Part shown: positions 1 through 6,042 of the stretch, one piece after another
Layout: each line of letters begins with the position of its first letter
How positions within the stretch are numbered: position 1 is the first letter of the stretch
DNA from: Acidobacteriota bacterium
GTDB lineage: Bacteria > Acidobacteriota > Terriglobia > Bryobacterales > Bryobacteraceae
Direction of reading: 5' to 3'
DNA length: 6,042 bases
Assembly: GCA_016871135.1 (NCBI GenBank)
Contig: VFZQ01000361.1
Span: forward strand, 1-6,042
The notes under the pieces: model-generated
What the model saw: the letters and a program-made list of their open reading frames with translations, nothing else
Databases searched by the model: none
Told to the model about the DNA's origin: nothing
Translations under genes and position numbers: made by a program

Positions 1-213
1 CCCATTGGCATGCGCGTCTTTATGAAGAAAGCCAAGGGCCCCTATAAAGCCGGCTGGCAAACGGTCACCGTTCCTCCGCAGCCGCGATTTGTCGAAGACT
101 TCAAGGAACTCGCGCAAGCGATCCTCCAGAAGAAACCGCTCAAGCACTCCTACGATCACGAACTTCTGCTCCACGAAACCCTGCTACGCGCCTCCGGAGA
201 ACTCCCACAATGA
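1..213 (+). CDS. Gfo/Idh/MocA family oxidoreductase, C-terminal fragment (5' end outside window)
   Basis: Only the last 70 residues are visible; the reading frame is open from base 1, so the gene begins to the left of the window and the first in-window ATG (position 10) is not a real start. The segment RFVEDFKELAQAI (about residues 27-39) followed by HSYDHELLLHETLLRASGE is the usual end of Gfo/Idh/MocA proteins, where a helix of the alpha/beta dimerisation domain ends in an H-x-x-x-L-x-x-E-x-L-L-x-A-S pattern. Family members are NAD(P)-dependent sugar or inositol dehydrogenases and related enzymes; the Rossmann half and catalytic residues are outside the window, so substrate and activity cannot be judged. 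The TGA stop (211-213) overlaps the ATG of the next gene (210-212), so the two are almost certainly co-transcribed and translationally coupled. The family call is fairly secure; the exact function is unknown. Confidence 0.8.
   Translation, partial: PIGMRVFMKKAKGPYKAGWQTVTVPPQPRFVEDFKELAQAILQKKPLKHSYDHELLLHETLLRASGELPQ
196..200 (+). promoter_or_regulatory. Ribosome binding site within the end of the upstream gene
   Basis: GGAGA lies 9 bases before the ATG at 210, inside the last codons of the upstream oxidoreductase. Its position supports the ATGA-overlap start for the downstream gene. Confidence 0.6.
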
Positions 214-1322
214 CACGACGCACGGCGCTCGCCGCTTCCATATCCGCCGCCTTCGCCCAAGGCTCAAAAACAAATTCGGCCGTTACTGTCGGAGTACTCG
301 GCAACGGAAACCGCGGCACCTATGTCGCCGAGATGCTGGCCAAGAACACGCCGGGCCGCGTGGTCGCGCTCTGCGATCTCTTCCCTGAAAAGATGGAGGC
401 CGCCAAGAAGCGTATCGGCGTTGACAACCCGCGCCTCTACGCCGATTTCCGCAAGATGCTCGAAAGCGACATCGACGCCATCATCATTGCGACTCCCGTC
501 TTCCTGCACGCCGAGCACTTCGAAGCCGCCGTCAAATCCGGCAAGCACATCTACATCGAAAAGCCCGCCGCCGGCACGGTCGCCGACTGCAAGAAGATCA
601 TGCAACTCGCCGATCGCGCCGATCGCAAGATCAACATCAACTTCGGCTTTCAGCGCCGCTATGCCGAGCTTTACCTAAAAGCGAAAGCCGTCGCCGATGC
701 CGGCGACATCGGCTCGATTCACATGGGCTTCGCACGGTTCATCAAGAGCGAAGGGGCCTGGAACGAAGAGCGCCGTCTGCCACCGCCATCGACCGAGATG
801 GGCAAGATCGTCGGCTGGAATGCATGGAAGGATTTGAACGGAGATCTGATCGTCGAAAACAATGTACATTCGATCGACGTGTTGAACTGGTTTCTCGGCG
901 GCCGGCCCAAGAGCGCCATCGGCGCGGGTGGTTCGACCAAGACCCGCCAAGGCGATAACAGCGACCACAACTTCGTGGCTTATGAATACGCGAACGGCGT
1001 GCAGGGCCAACTGCTCGGCGCAACACTCGCGCCCGCGCGGTATCGCGATGTCGTCGAACAGTTCTTCGGCACAAAAGGCATGCTCGAAACCTCCGAAAAC
1101 CACTGGAGGCACTTCCGCGGCCCCGGCAACGAGACGTTCGAAAAATCGCCGCGAAATAACACTATCGATTCGGTGAAGGCCTTCGTCGATCGCATCTCCA
1201 CCGGCAAGGTGGAAAACACTGGCGTCCGTGGCGCCGAGAGCACGCTCACGGCGATTCTCGGCCGCATGGCCATGCAGGCCCGCCGCGAAGTTACCTGGGA
1301 CGAGATGATGAAGTCTGCTTAA
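210..1322 (+). CDS. Gfo/Idh/MocA family NAD(P)-dependent oxidoreductase with Tat-like N-terminus
   Basis: A complete 370-residue member of the Gfo/Idh/MocA dehydrogenase family. The N-terminal Rossmann fold starts at about residue 25 and carries the dinucleotide-binding glycines in VGVLGNGNRG (G31, G33, G36), then an acidic residue after the second strand (ALCD, D56). The family signature EKP is at 117-119, where the lysine is the usual active-site residue. The C-terminal alpha/beta domain includes ENNVHSIDVLNWFLGG (216-231) with H220 and D223 in the positions typical of the substrate pocket. The first residues MTRRTALAAS, with a short Ala-rich stretch and AFA-Q near residue 16, resemble an unusually short twin-arginine export signal; several Acidobacteriota and Planctomycetota homologues carry such signals, so periplasmic location is possible but not certain. 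The ATG at 210 is chosen because of the ATGA overlap and the GGAGA site upstream. Both tandem oxidoreductases probably act in one carbohydrate pathway (inference). The substrate is unknown. The 3' end overlaps the opposing BNR gene by 32 bp. Confidence 0.92.
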   Translation: MTRRTALAASISAAFAQGSKTNSAVTVGVLGNGNRGTYVAEMLAKNTPGRVVALCDLFPEKMEAAKKRIGVDNPRLYADFRKMLESDIDAIIIATPVFLHAEHFEAAVKSGKHIYIEKPAAGTVADCKKIMQLADRADRKININFGFQRRYAELYLKAKAVADAGDIGSIHMGFARFIKSEGAWNEERRLPPPSTEMGKIVGWNAWKDLNGDLIVENNVHSIDVLNWFLGGRPKSAIGAGGSTKTRQGDNSDHNFVAYEYANGVQGQLLGATLAPARYRDVVEQFFGTKGMLETSENHWRHFRGPGNETFEKSPRNNTIDSVKAFVDRISTGKVENTGVRGAESTLTAILGRMAMQARREVTWDEMMKSA

Positions 1323-3063
1323 AGCTGGCGATCGCTTCGGCCGTGAAAATCGCGCGCGGATAGAAGGCAAAATTCGTCACCGCTTGCGAAGTCTTCAACC
1401 GCGCCAGTCCGCTCATGCCTTTCAGGTTCGGGCTGAAGCGGCCCCAGCCGAACTGCCGCTGGTCACCGCCGTCGTTGAGCTGGCCATTGGTGATGAAGCT
1501 GATGATCTTCGGCCCGCCGTCGACGGTTACGACGATGTGTTGCGGCTTGCCCGCCGCGATCGATCCCGCGTCCGACGCCCAGCGACTCTCGGTGCGGCCA
1601 TCGGTGAGCGTCAACTCCACCGCGCCGCCGTCGATTGTCCGCAACGTCGCGCTGGCGCTTGCGAGCAGCGTTTGGCCCGCGTCGAGATTCGGCAGATTCA
1701 CCCAGAGATCGAGCGTGAATCCCGCGCGCAAGTCCTCTTTGCCGTGATCGGCGCGGCGCGAGCGCTGATAGAAGGTCACATCGACGGGAGCAACAGGCGA
1801 AGGCGGCGCCGCCGCGCCCCACAACGCATCGAGCAACTTCGGGTTGAGTTCATGCACGCGCGCCACGTCCTTCTGCGTTTCGGTGAGATAGAACTTGCCG
1901 CCATCTTCGACCAGATCCGGATAACTCATGCGAATGATCGGGTCGTCGTCATAAAGTGCGATCTCCGGTTGCGACCAGCGGATGATTTTGCCCGTTGGAC
2001 CATCAGCTTCGACGCCACCGGAAAGCCAAACCGGATTGCGGTCTTCGTATGCGTTCGTGCGCTGCCGCAGATGCTCGCGAATGAATCGCCCGCCATGATT
2101 GTGGAACCAGTAAAGATACTTTCCGTTTTCGGCGCGCCACGCGAAGTTCGCGGCGCGGGGATGTTTCATCAAACGGCCATCGGCGAAACGCATGTACTGC
2201 GAGGGCTCCCACGTGCGCCCGCCATCGCGGCTGTAGGTGTGGGCGGAGTGGCCGTCGATTGTGCGGAACACGCAGAAAATCGACCCGTCGCTCATCACGC
2301 TGAACGACTGCTCCTCGGCAATTGTCCCGCCGCCCTTCGGCGTGCGAATGCCGATATCACCATCAGGCAGCGTTTCCCACGTGATCTTCCGCGGATCGCT
2401 CTCGGTCAGGATGTTGGCGCTGCGTAAGAGAACTCCTTCGCTCGATGTGAAGAAGCCCTCGCCAAAGCCGCCGACCTTGTGCAACGGCACGTAGCCAGCG
2501 CCTTTGTAGGCGAACGCCTTCCCAACGGTCCAGAAGAACTTGATCTTGCCCTGGTACGGATTCTTGCGGTCAATCTCGAAGTCGCGCTGGGGAATTTCAT
2601 AGCGCTCCCGCGACCAGGTGCGGCCGTGATCGTCGGTGTACTTGAAGACAAAATGCCCCAGCGAATCGACGCGGCGATTGAAGCCGTCCTTGTAGGCGGG
2701 TTTGTCGGCGATCACCTGGCGAATGTTGTCGGTGTTGTGATTGTAGAAGACATAGACGCGTCCCGAGTTGGCCTTCAACGTAACGGCATAGGAAGCCTCG
2801 GGGCCATCGTTTGGTTCAATATCGACCGCCTTCTCCCACGTCTTGCCTTTGTCGGTGCTCCGCAGGCTGACGACGTGTTGACCGCCCGCGCCCTCCTGGC
2901 CCGGACCGGTCGTGATCACGCAGAGCCACGCGCCGTCTTCGGTCTTGACGATGTAGGGCTGATCGGCGTAGAACTCGTCGGGGATCACGGACCCTGTGAC
3001 AATATTGCGCGGGTCGTGAACTTGCGCGAAGACGGCCGCGGACAACAAAAGAAGGAAGCGCAT
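1291..3063 (-). CDS. Secreted BNR/Asp-box (sialidase-like) protein with C-terminal LamG/concanavalin A-like domain
   Basis: A 590-residue exported protein. MRFLLLLSAAVFA followed by Q14 is a typical Sec signal peptide with likely cleavage after A13. Residues about 20-410 form a sialidase-like beta-propeller. Three good Asp boxes (S/T-x-D-x-G-x-T-W) are visible: STDKGKTW at 69-76, TDDHGRTW at 143-150 (first position T) and SRDGGRTW at 278-285. An Ala/Pro-rich linker (about 415-427) leads to a domain from about 430 to 582 with the strand pattern of concanavalin A-like LamG/laminin-G modules (FTLDLWVNL at 449-457, HIVVTVDGG at 509-517). Family knowledge suggests glycan hydrolysis or binding outside the cytoplasm. 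I cannot place the arginine triad, Tyr/Glu pair and acid/base Asp of true GH33 sialidases, so sialidase activity is not claimed; many BNR proteins act on other glycans or only bind them. The ATG at 3061-3063 sits directly before the signal peptide, but no strong Shine-Dalgarno precedes it. The stop overlaps the oxidoreductase gene tail-to-tail; a shared glycan-use role is inference. Confidence 0.88.
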   Translation of the reverse strand: MRFLLLLSAAVFAQVHDPRNIVTGSVIPDEFYADQPYIVKTEDGAWLCVITTGPGQEGAGGQHVVSLRSTDKGKTWEKAVDIEPNDGPEASYAVTLKANSGRVYVFYNHNTDNIRQVIADKPAYKDGFNRRVDSLGHFVFKYTDDHGRTWSRERYEIPQRDFEIDRKNPYQGKIKFFWTVGKAFAYKGAGYVPLHKVGGFGEGFFTSSEGVLLRSANILTESDPRKITWETLPDGDIGIRTPKGGGTIAEEQSFSVMSDGSIFCVFRTIDGHSAHTYSRDGGRTWEPSQYMRFADGRLMKHPRAANFAWRAENGKYLYWFHNHGGRFIREHLRQRTNAYEDRNPVWLSGGVEADGPTGKIIRWSQPEIALYDDDPIIRMSYPDLVEDGGKFYLTETQKDVARVHELNPKLLDALWGAAAPPSPVAPVDVTFYQRSRRADHGKEDLRAGFTLDLWVNLPNLDAGQTLLASASATLRTIDGGAVELTLTDGRTESRWASDAGSIAAGKPQHIVVTVDGGPKIISFITNGQLNDGGDQRQFGWGRFSPNLKGMSGLARLKTSQAVTNFAFYPRAIFTAEAIASFKQTSSSRPR

Positions 3064-3108
3064 AGATACTTACTACGATACCGGGCTGCTAAAGTACGAA
3101 GCTAGGCC
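3064..3108. promoter_or_regulatory. Short divergent intergenic region, presumed promoters for both neighbours
   Basis: These 45 bases are the only non-coding DNA in the window and separate two divergently transcribed genes, so promoter elements for both are expected here or inside the opposite gene's 5' end. It is relatively AT-rich compared with the flanks. Loose -10-like hexamers occur on the plus strand (TACGAT, 3074-3079) and on the minus strand (TATCGT, complement of 3075-3080), but neither has a convincing -35 at the right distance. GATAC occurs twice in the same orientation (3065-3069 and 3077-3081). No clear Shine-Dalgarno precedes the minus-strand ATG; on the plus strand AGG (3104-3106) is only two bases from the ATG. 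The regulatory role is inferred from position. Confidence 0.4.
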
Positions 3109-5262
3109 ATGCACGCCCGCGCTACGCCATTCCTCGCCCTTGCCCTGCTCACCGCCGGCTTCTATTGGAAACTGACGGCTACGCGCGGCGAGTTCATCTG
3201 GTTCGATCATCCCGACATGTGCGCGTTGGAAATTCCGCGGTTGCAATTTCAGGCGAGAGAATTTCATCGCGGCCGGTTTCCGCTCTGGGACCCACACATC
3301 TGGATGGGACAACCGTTGATCGGACAGACGCAGCCCGGGCCGATCTATCCGCTCAACTTGGCGATGTTGATGATTCCCCTCGACGCGGACGGCTCAATTA
3401 AGACGCAGACGTTGAATGCGTATTTCGTCATTCTGCATTTCATAGCGGCGCTGGGCGCCTATCTGCTGTGTCGCGGACTGAAGCGCTCGCGGACCGCGTC
3501 GATTCTGGGCGCGGCGGCATTTTCCTTTGCCGGTTTCACGGGAAGCGTTCCGTGGGTCGATGTGTTGAACGGTGCAATCTGGATTCCGTATATTGCGCAT
3601 TTCGTGACGCAGTCGATCCGATTGTCGAGCTTTCGGCACGCGGCGCTGGCGGGACTGTTCATGGGCCTGAGTTGGCTCAGCGGGCATCACGAAATTCCGC
3701 TGATGACAACGCTCGGCGTCACGATTGCATGGCTCGCTTCGCGACGGTGGAAGCAGGGGTTTGTTTCGGTGACAATCATGGCGATGATCGCCTCGGCGCA
3801 GATGATTTCAACGATCGAATTCGGCAGGCTTGCGAAGCGCTGGGGCCCCGCCAATGGCCCCGTCGGCTGGAACGATCCGGTCGCGTATCTATCGAGTTCG
3901 ATCTACAGCCTCACGCCGCGCAGCCTTGCCGGACTTGTCCTGCCCGGACAAGGCACGAACGCCGATTCTTCGGCCTTCCTCGGTATCGTGACGATCGCAC
4001 TGGCCGCGCTGGCAATCGCAACCGTTTGGCGATTGCGGCCGGTGAAGTGGCTAACCTTCGTCGCGCTGGGATCCGGCATTTTCGCGCTCGGAGCGTTCAC
4101 GCCGGTTCACGGATGGCTCTACGCGATCGTACCGATGTTGAGCAAGGCGCGCGTGCCGTCGCGCGCGATTGTGATTCTCGACTTCGCGCTCGTAATTTTG
4201 GCAGCCTACGGCGCCGATCAGTTTCTGCGTGGCTACGGCCGCCAAGCCGCTCGCCGCATCGCCACGATCGCCGCTGCGCTCGGCGCATTGATTCTCATCG
4301 CCGCAATCATCTTCAAAGTCGACACGACCAATGAAACCGTACTCGCCGCGCTGGTGGCGTTCGGCTTCTTCGCGCTACAACGAAATTGCGAGAAACTCAC
4401 TAAGCCCGTAACCGCCGCACTGCTGTTGCTGATGATGATCACCGAGTGGCACGCGACGTTTACGAAGCCCTGGCAGAGTCGCTATGAAGAGAATGCGCAG
4501 CCCTATGCGCGCGGACTGCGGACACATGGCGACATCGTTGACTATTTGAACAGGCAGCCCGGTCCGACTCGCGTCCGCGTCAACGATCGTGACGTTCCCG
4601 CCAACTTCGGCGACCTGCACGGAATCGACATGCACGAGGGCTACAGCGCCGCCGCGACTGCGAATCTATTGCACTACGGCCGGCACACGCAGAACGCGCA
4701 GCGCATCTTCGCCATCACCCACTACATCGCTAAAGCCCCCGATTTGCCCGAGACGCTCGGCCCCGTGTTCAGTGGCCGCGACGACAACGTGAAGGTCTTT
4801 CGCGTGACGAATCCTCTTCCTCGCGCCCGCGCCGTTCACCGGGTCGAATCCGTGCCGAGCCCCGCGCATCTTGGCGTGCATGTCGACAATCCGCAATTCG
4901 ATCCGGCCGAGATAGCGTTGACCGTGAACGACCCGATCGCGCTCGAATCGTGTGCCGGCGATCAGGTGACCGTAGCAGCCTATGCGCCGAACCGCGTCCG
5001 CATTAAAGCGGACATGAAGTGCCGCGGTTTGGTCGTACTCGCCGACACTCACTTTCCTGGCTGGCAGGCGACAATCGACGGCAAGCCCGCCGCGATTCAT
5101 GAAGCCTATGGCGCGCTCCGCGCTGTCGTCGTCGAAGCGGGCGTGCACGAAATCGACTACCGCTTCAAGCCGACTTCGGTTTATCTCGGCGTGGGTCTGG
5201 CGGCTATTGGGCTTTTGTTAAGCCTGACCATCGCCGTACGACCTCCAGGCCGTCGGGCGTAA
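3109..5262 (+). CDS. YfhO family polytopic membrane protein (GT-C-like, putative glycosyltransferase)
   Basis: A 717-residue integral membrane protein. It begins with a membrane anchor (about residues 6-20), followed by a long outside loop (21-100) carrying FDHPDM (32-37) and the highly typical FPLWDPHIWMGQPL (57-70) with QTQPGPIYPLN (73-83), the signature region of YfhO-type proteins; acidic residues in this first loop are usual catalytic candidates in GT-C enzymes. Roughly a dozen further hydrophobic helices lie between 102 and 445 (for example 103-121, 130-145, 178-191, 217-234, 289-306, 351-369, 383-402, 434-445). A soluble, probably extracytoplasmic region spans 446-688 and ends with PNRVRIKADMKCRGLVVLAD and FPGWQATIDGKP (649-660), another family hallmark, before a last helix (691-710) and a basic tail. 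Bacillus YfhO-family proteins are linked to glycosylation of envelope polymers with lipid-linked sugars; the substrate here is unknown. Length is somewhat short for the family but all expected parts are present. ATG 3109 is the only start that keeps the first helix. The gene shares no obvious pathway with its neighbours and overlaps the Nudix gene tail-to-tail by 59 bp. Confidence 0.9.
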   Translation: MHARATPFLALALLTAGFYWKLTATRGEFIWFDHPDMCALEIPRLQFQAREFHRGRFPLWDPHIWMGQPLIGQTQPGPIYPLNLAMLMIPLDADGSIKTQTLNAYFVILHFIAALGAYLLCRGLKRSRTASILGAAAFSFAGFTGSVPWVDVLNGAIWIPYIAHFVTQSIRLSSFRHAALAGLFMGLSWLSGHHEIPLMTTLGVTIAWLASRRWKQGFVSVTIMAMIASAQMISTIEFGRLAKRWGPANGPVGWNDPVAYLSSSIYSLTPRSLAGLVLPGQGTNADSSAFLGIVTIALAALAIATVWRLRPVKWLTFVALGSGIFALGAFTPVHGWLYAIVPMLSKARVPSRAIVILDFALVILAAYGADQFLRGYGRQAARRIATIAAALGALILIAAIIFKVDTTNETVLAALVAFGFFALQRNCEKLTKPVTAALLLLMMITEWHATFTKPWQSRYEENAQPYARGLRTHGDIVDYLNRQPGPTRVRVNDRDVPANFGDLHGIDMHEGYSAAATANLLHYGRHTQNAQRIFAITHYIAKAPDLPETLGPVFSGRDDNVKVFRVTNPLPRARAVHRVESVPSPAHLGVHVDNPQFDPAEIALTVNDPIALESCAGDQVTVAAYAPNRVRIKADMKCRGLVVLADTHFPGWQATIDGKPAAIHEAYGALRAVVVEAGVHEIDYRFKPTSVYLGVGLAAIGLLLSLTIAVRPPGRRA

Positions 5263-5701
5263 CCGGATCCCCGGATTGCAAGATCTCGTCGACCGCCATG
5301 CGTTCCACGTATTCGACCTCTTCCACCTGCAGTCGCAAGGGCCCATCGTAGACGGCGTGAAACGCGCGGCCCCAGACGCGGCCTTCGGCGAAGTAGAAGT
5401 CGAAGAGGAAGCGGAGCGGTGTATTGACGATGCCCATCTCCTCTTCGAGTTCGCGAACGGCGGATTCCTCGTAGCACTCGCCCGCCAACACAACGCCACC
5501 CGTACACGGATCCCACCAACCTGGGTACACATCCTTGGTGGCAGTGCGCTTTTGAACGTATAGGAGTCCGGCGGGATCGGTAACGACGATGTACGTCGCG
5601 CGATGAACCAACGCGAGGGCACGCATCCACCACCGCGGCGCACTGCCAGTTACGTTATTCGCTTCATCGACAATCGCAACGATTTCGTCGCGCGCGCTCA
5701 T
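5204..5701 (-). CDS. Nudix hydrolase, YfcD-like (IPP isomerase-related group)
   Basis: A 165-residue Nudix hydrolase with a complete Nudix box: G69-x5-E75-x7-R83-E84-L85-x-E87-E88-x-G90-I91, the metal-binding loop-helix-loop that cleaves nucleoside diphosphates linked to another moiety. The flanking sequence strongly resembles Escherichia coli YfcD as I recall it: IVAIVDEANNV near the start, MRALALVHRATYIVV (26-40), QKRTATKD (50-57), GWWDPCTGGVV (61-71) and RVWGRAFHAVYDGPLRLQ (108-125). This group is related to isopentenyl-diphosphate isomerase in sequence, but YfcD-type proteins are regarded as Nudix hydrolases of uncertain substrate. An in-frame ATG exists further upstream (5782), but I choose the one at 5699-5701: it overlaps the stop of the upstream amidohydrolase as ATGA, and residues upstream of it have no family resemblance and would overlap that gene by 85 bp. 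No strong Shine-Dalgarno is visible, which fits translational coupling. The C-terminus lies opposite the 3' end of the YfhO-like gene. Confidence 0.92.
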   Translation of the reverse strand: MSARDEIVAIVDEANNVTGSAPRWWMRALALVHRATYIVVTDPAGLLYVQKRTATKDVYPGWWDPCTGGVVLAGECYEESAVRELEEEMGIVNTPLRFLFDFYFAEGRVWGRAFHAVYDGPLRLQVEEVEYVERMAVDEILQSGDPVTPDGLEVVRRWSGLTKAQ

Positions 5702-6042
5702 CGCCGCGTACGGACGCCGCCCGATGTCGTGCCGTCCCAAACACCGTCGCCCTGTGAGTTGTAAATGCCGAGCTTTTCCCAATTTTCCCGCGTGAGGCCG
5801 TTCAGATCCCAGTAAACACGGCCATCCTTCAGCGTCAGTTCAGCCGTCAGCCGCTGCTTGCCGTTCATCTTCGCGCCGTACACGTCGACGAATCCGAAGT
5901 TGCCGTTTTCGAGCTTTAGAACCGCGATGTCGGCGACCGCGCCGACGGAGAGATGACCAAGGTCGGTGCGCTTAATTTGCTGCGCCGGCTGCCACGTCGA
6001 CGCCGCGATGACTTGCTGCATCGTCATGCCCATGTTGAGGAA
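5698..6042 (-). CDS. Amidohydrolase/deacetylase family metallohydrolase, C-terminal fragment (5' end outside window)
   Basis: Only the last 114 residues are present; the frame is open to the right edge, so the ATG at 6033 is internal. FLNMGMTMQQVIAASTWQPA followed by LGHLSVGAVADIAVL is the classic end of the amidohydrolase superfamily barrel and its return to the small beta-sandwich domain, where PA..I, the G.L..G and ADI.VL motifs are nearly universal. The later GFVDVYGAKMNGKQRL and DGRVYWDLNGLTRENWEKL resemble the COG3964-like amidohydrolase/deacetylase group rather than dihydroorotase, urease or imidazolonepropionase; those relatives act on N-acyl or cyclic amide substrates with one or two metals. 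The metal-binding His, Lys and Asp residues are beyond the edge, so activity cannot be checked. The TGA stop (5698-5700) overlaps the ATG of the Nudix gene, implying one transcript. The family call is good and the subgroup moderate. Confidence 0.85.
   Translation of the reverse strand, partial: FLNMGMTMQQVIAASTWQPAQQIKRTDLGHLSVGAVADIAVLKLENGNFGFVDVYGAKMNGKQRLTAELTLKDGRVYWDLNGLTRENWEKLGIYNSQGDGVWDGTTSGGVRTRR

Noticed and set aside
608..627. Short direct repeat CGCCGATCG, twice in tandem
   Set aside because: It encodes a local Ala-Asp-Arg repetition in a helix of the oxidoreductase; it is too short and fully coding, so not a functional repeat.
675..1370. 231-codon minus-strand open frame opposite the second oxidoreductase
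   Set aside because: This is again in antisense codon register with a well-supported gene; no family motif or ribosome binding site is visible.
1802..1813. 12-bp palindrome GGCGGCGCCGCC
   Set aside because: It encodes part of the Ala-rich linker between the propeller and the C-terminal domain; GC-rich alanine codons produce such palindromes by chance.
1384..3105. Long plus-strand open frame (interrupted once, at 2425-2427) opposite the BNR gene
   Set aside because: It lies exactly in codon register with the minus-strand gene, where antisense stops arise only from TTA, CTA and TCA codons. These are rare in GC-rich coding DNA, so the openness is a composition effect; the translation is Arg/Ala-rich and shows no recognisable domain.
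3934..3952. Perfect 7-bp inverted repeat CTTGTCC/GGACAAG with a 5-base loop
   Set aside because: It lies in the middle of the membrane protein coding region with no following T-run, so it is not a terminator; it is explained by the codons of a conserved Leu-Pro-Gly-Gln segment.
3468..4334. 288-codon plus-strand frame inside the membrane protein gene
   Set aside because: It is a shifted frame of a gene with strong family motifs; the product is Arg-rich and lacks any domain pattern.
5263..5274. CCGG-ATCC-CCGG just after the membrane protein stop, considered as a terminator
   Set aside because: The stem is only 4 bp, there is no T-run, and it lies within Nudix coding sequence.
5702..5782. N-terminal extension of the Nudix protein from the ATG at 5782
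   Set aside because: The extra 27 residues have no resemblance to the family and would lie wholly inside the amidohydrolase gene, whereas the ATG at 5701 forms an ATGA overlap and matches the normal N-terminus.

Overview
This window looks like ordinary chromosome from a GC-rich, free-living bacterium. The gene families present are two tandem Gfo/Idh/MocA oxidoreductases (one with a twin-arginine-like N-terminus), a secreted Asp-box/BNR protein with a lectin-like C-terminal domain, a YfhO-type membrane protein and a COG3964-like amidohydrolase. This set resembles soil Acidobacteriota of the Solibacter/Bryobacter type, with Planctomycetota or Verrucomicrobiota as alternatives. The assignment is inferred from family content and base composition; no marker gene is present.

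Layout. Positions 1-213 (+) are the C-terminal end of a Gfo/Idh/MocA-type oxidoreductase. It is joined by an ATGA stop/start overlap to a second, complete Gfo/Idh/MocA oxidoreductase at 210-1322 (+). A secreted BNR/sialidase-like beta-propeller protein with a concanavalin A-like domain follows at 1291-3063 (-); its 3' end overlaps the oxidoreductase tail-to-tail by 32 bp. A 45-bp divergent gap (3064-3108) separates it from a 717-residue YfhO-like polytopic membrane protein at 3109-5262 (+). That gene in turn overlaps, tail-to-tail by 59 bp, a YfcD-like Nudix hydrolase at 5204-5701 (-). The Nudix gene starts through another ATGA overlap with the C-terminal end of an amidohydrolase at 5698-6042 (-), whose 5' part lies beyond the right edge.

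Functional reading. The left half (two NAD(P)-dependent sugar-type dehydrogenases beside an exported glycan-acting or glycan-binding protein) is compatible with use of an unusual carbohydrate, but no substrate can be read from the sequence. The membrane protein belongs to the GT-C-like YfhO group and probably acts in envelope glycosylation. The amidohydrolase and Nudix genes form a translationally coupled pair of housekeeping or salvage type.

The window is very compact. Every gene junction overlaps except one, and the only non-coding DNA is the 45-bp divergent gap. I found no tRNA, rRNA, CRISPR array, insertion sequence, riboswitch or convincing intrinsic terminator, and no evidence of a new multi-gene system. 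The observations below are modest.
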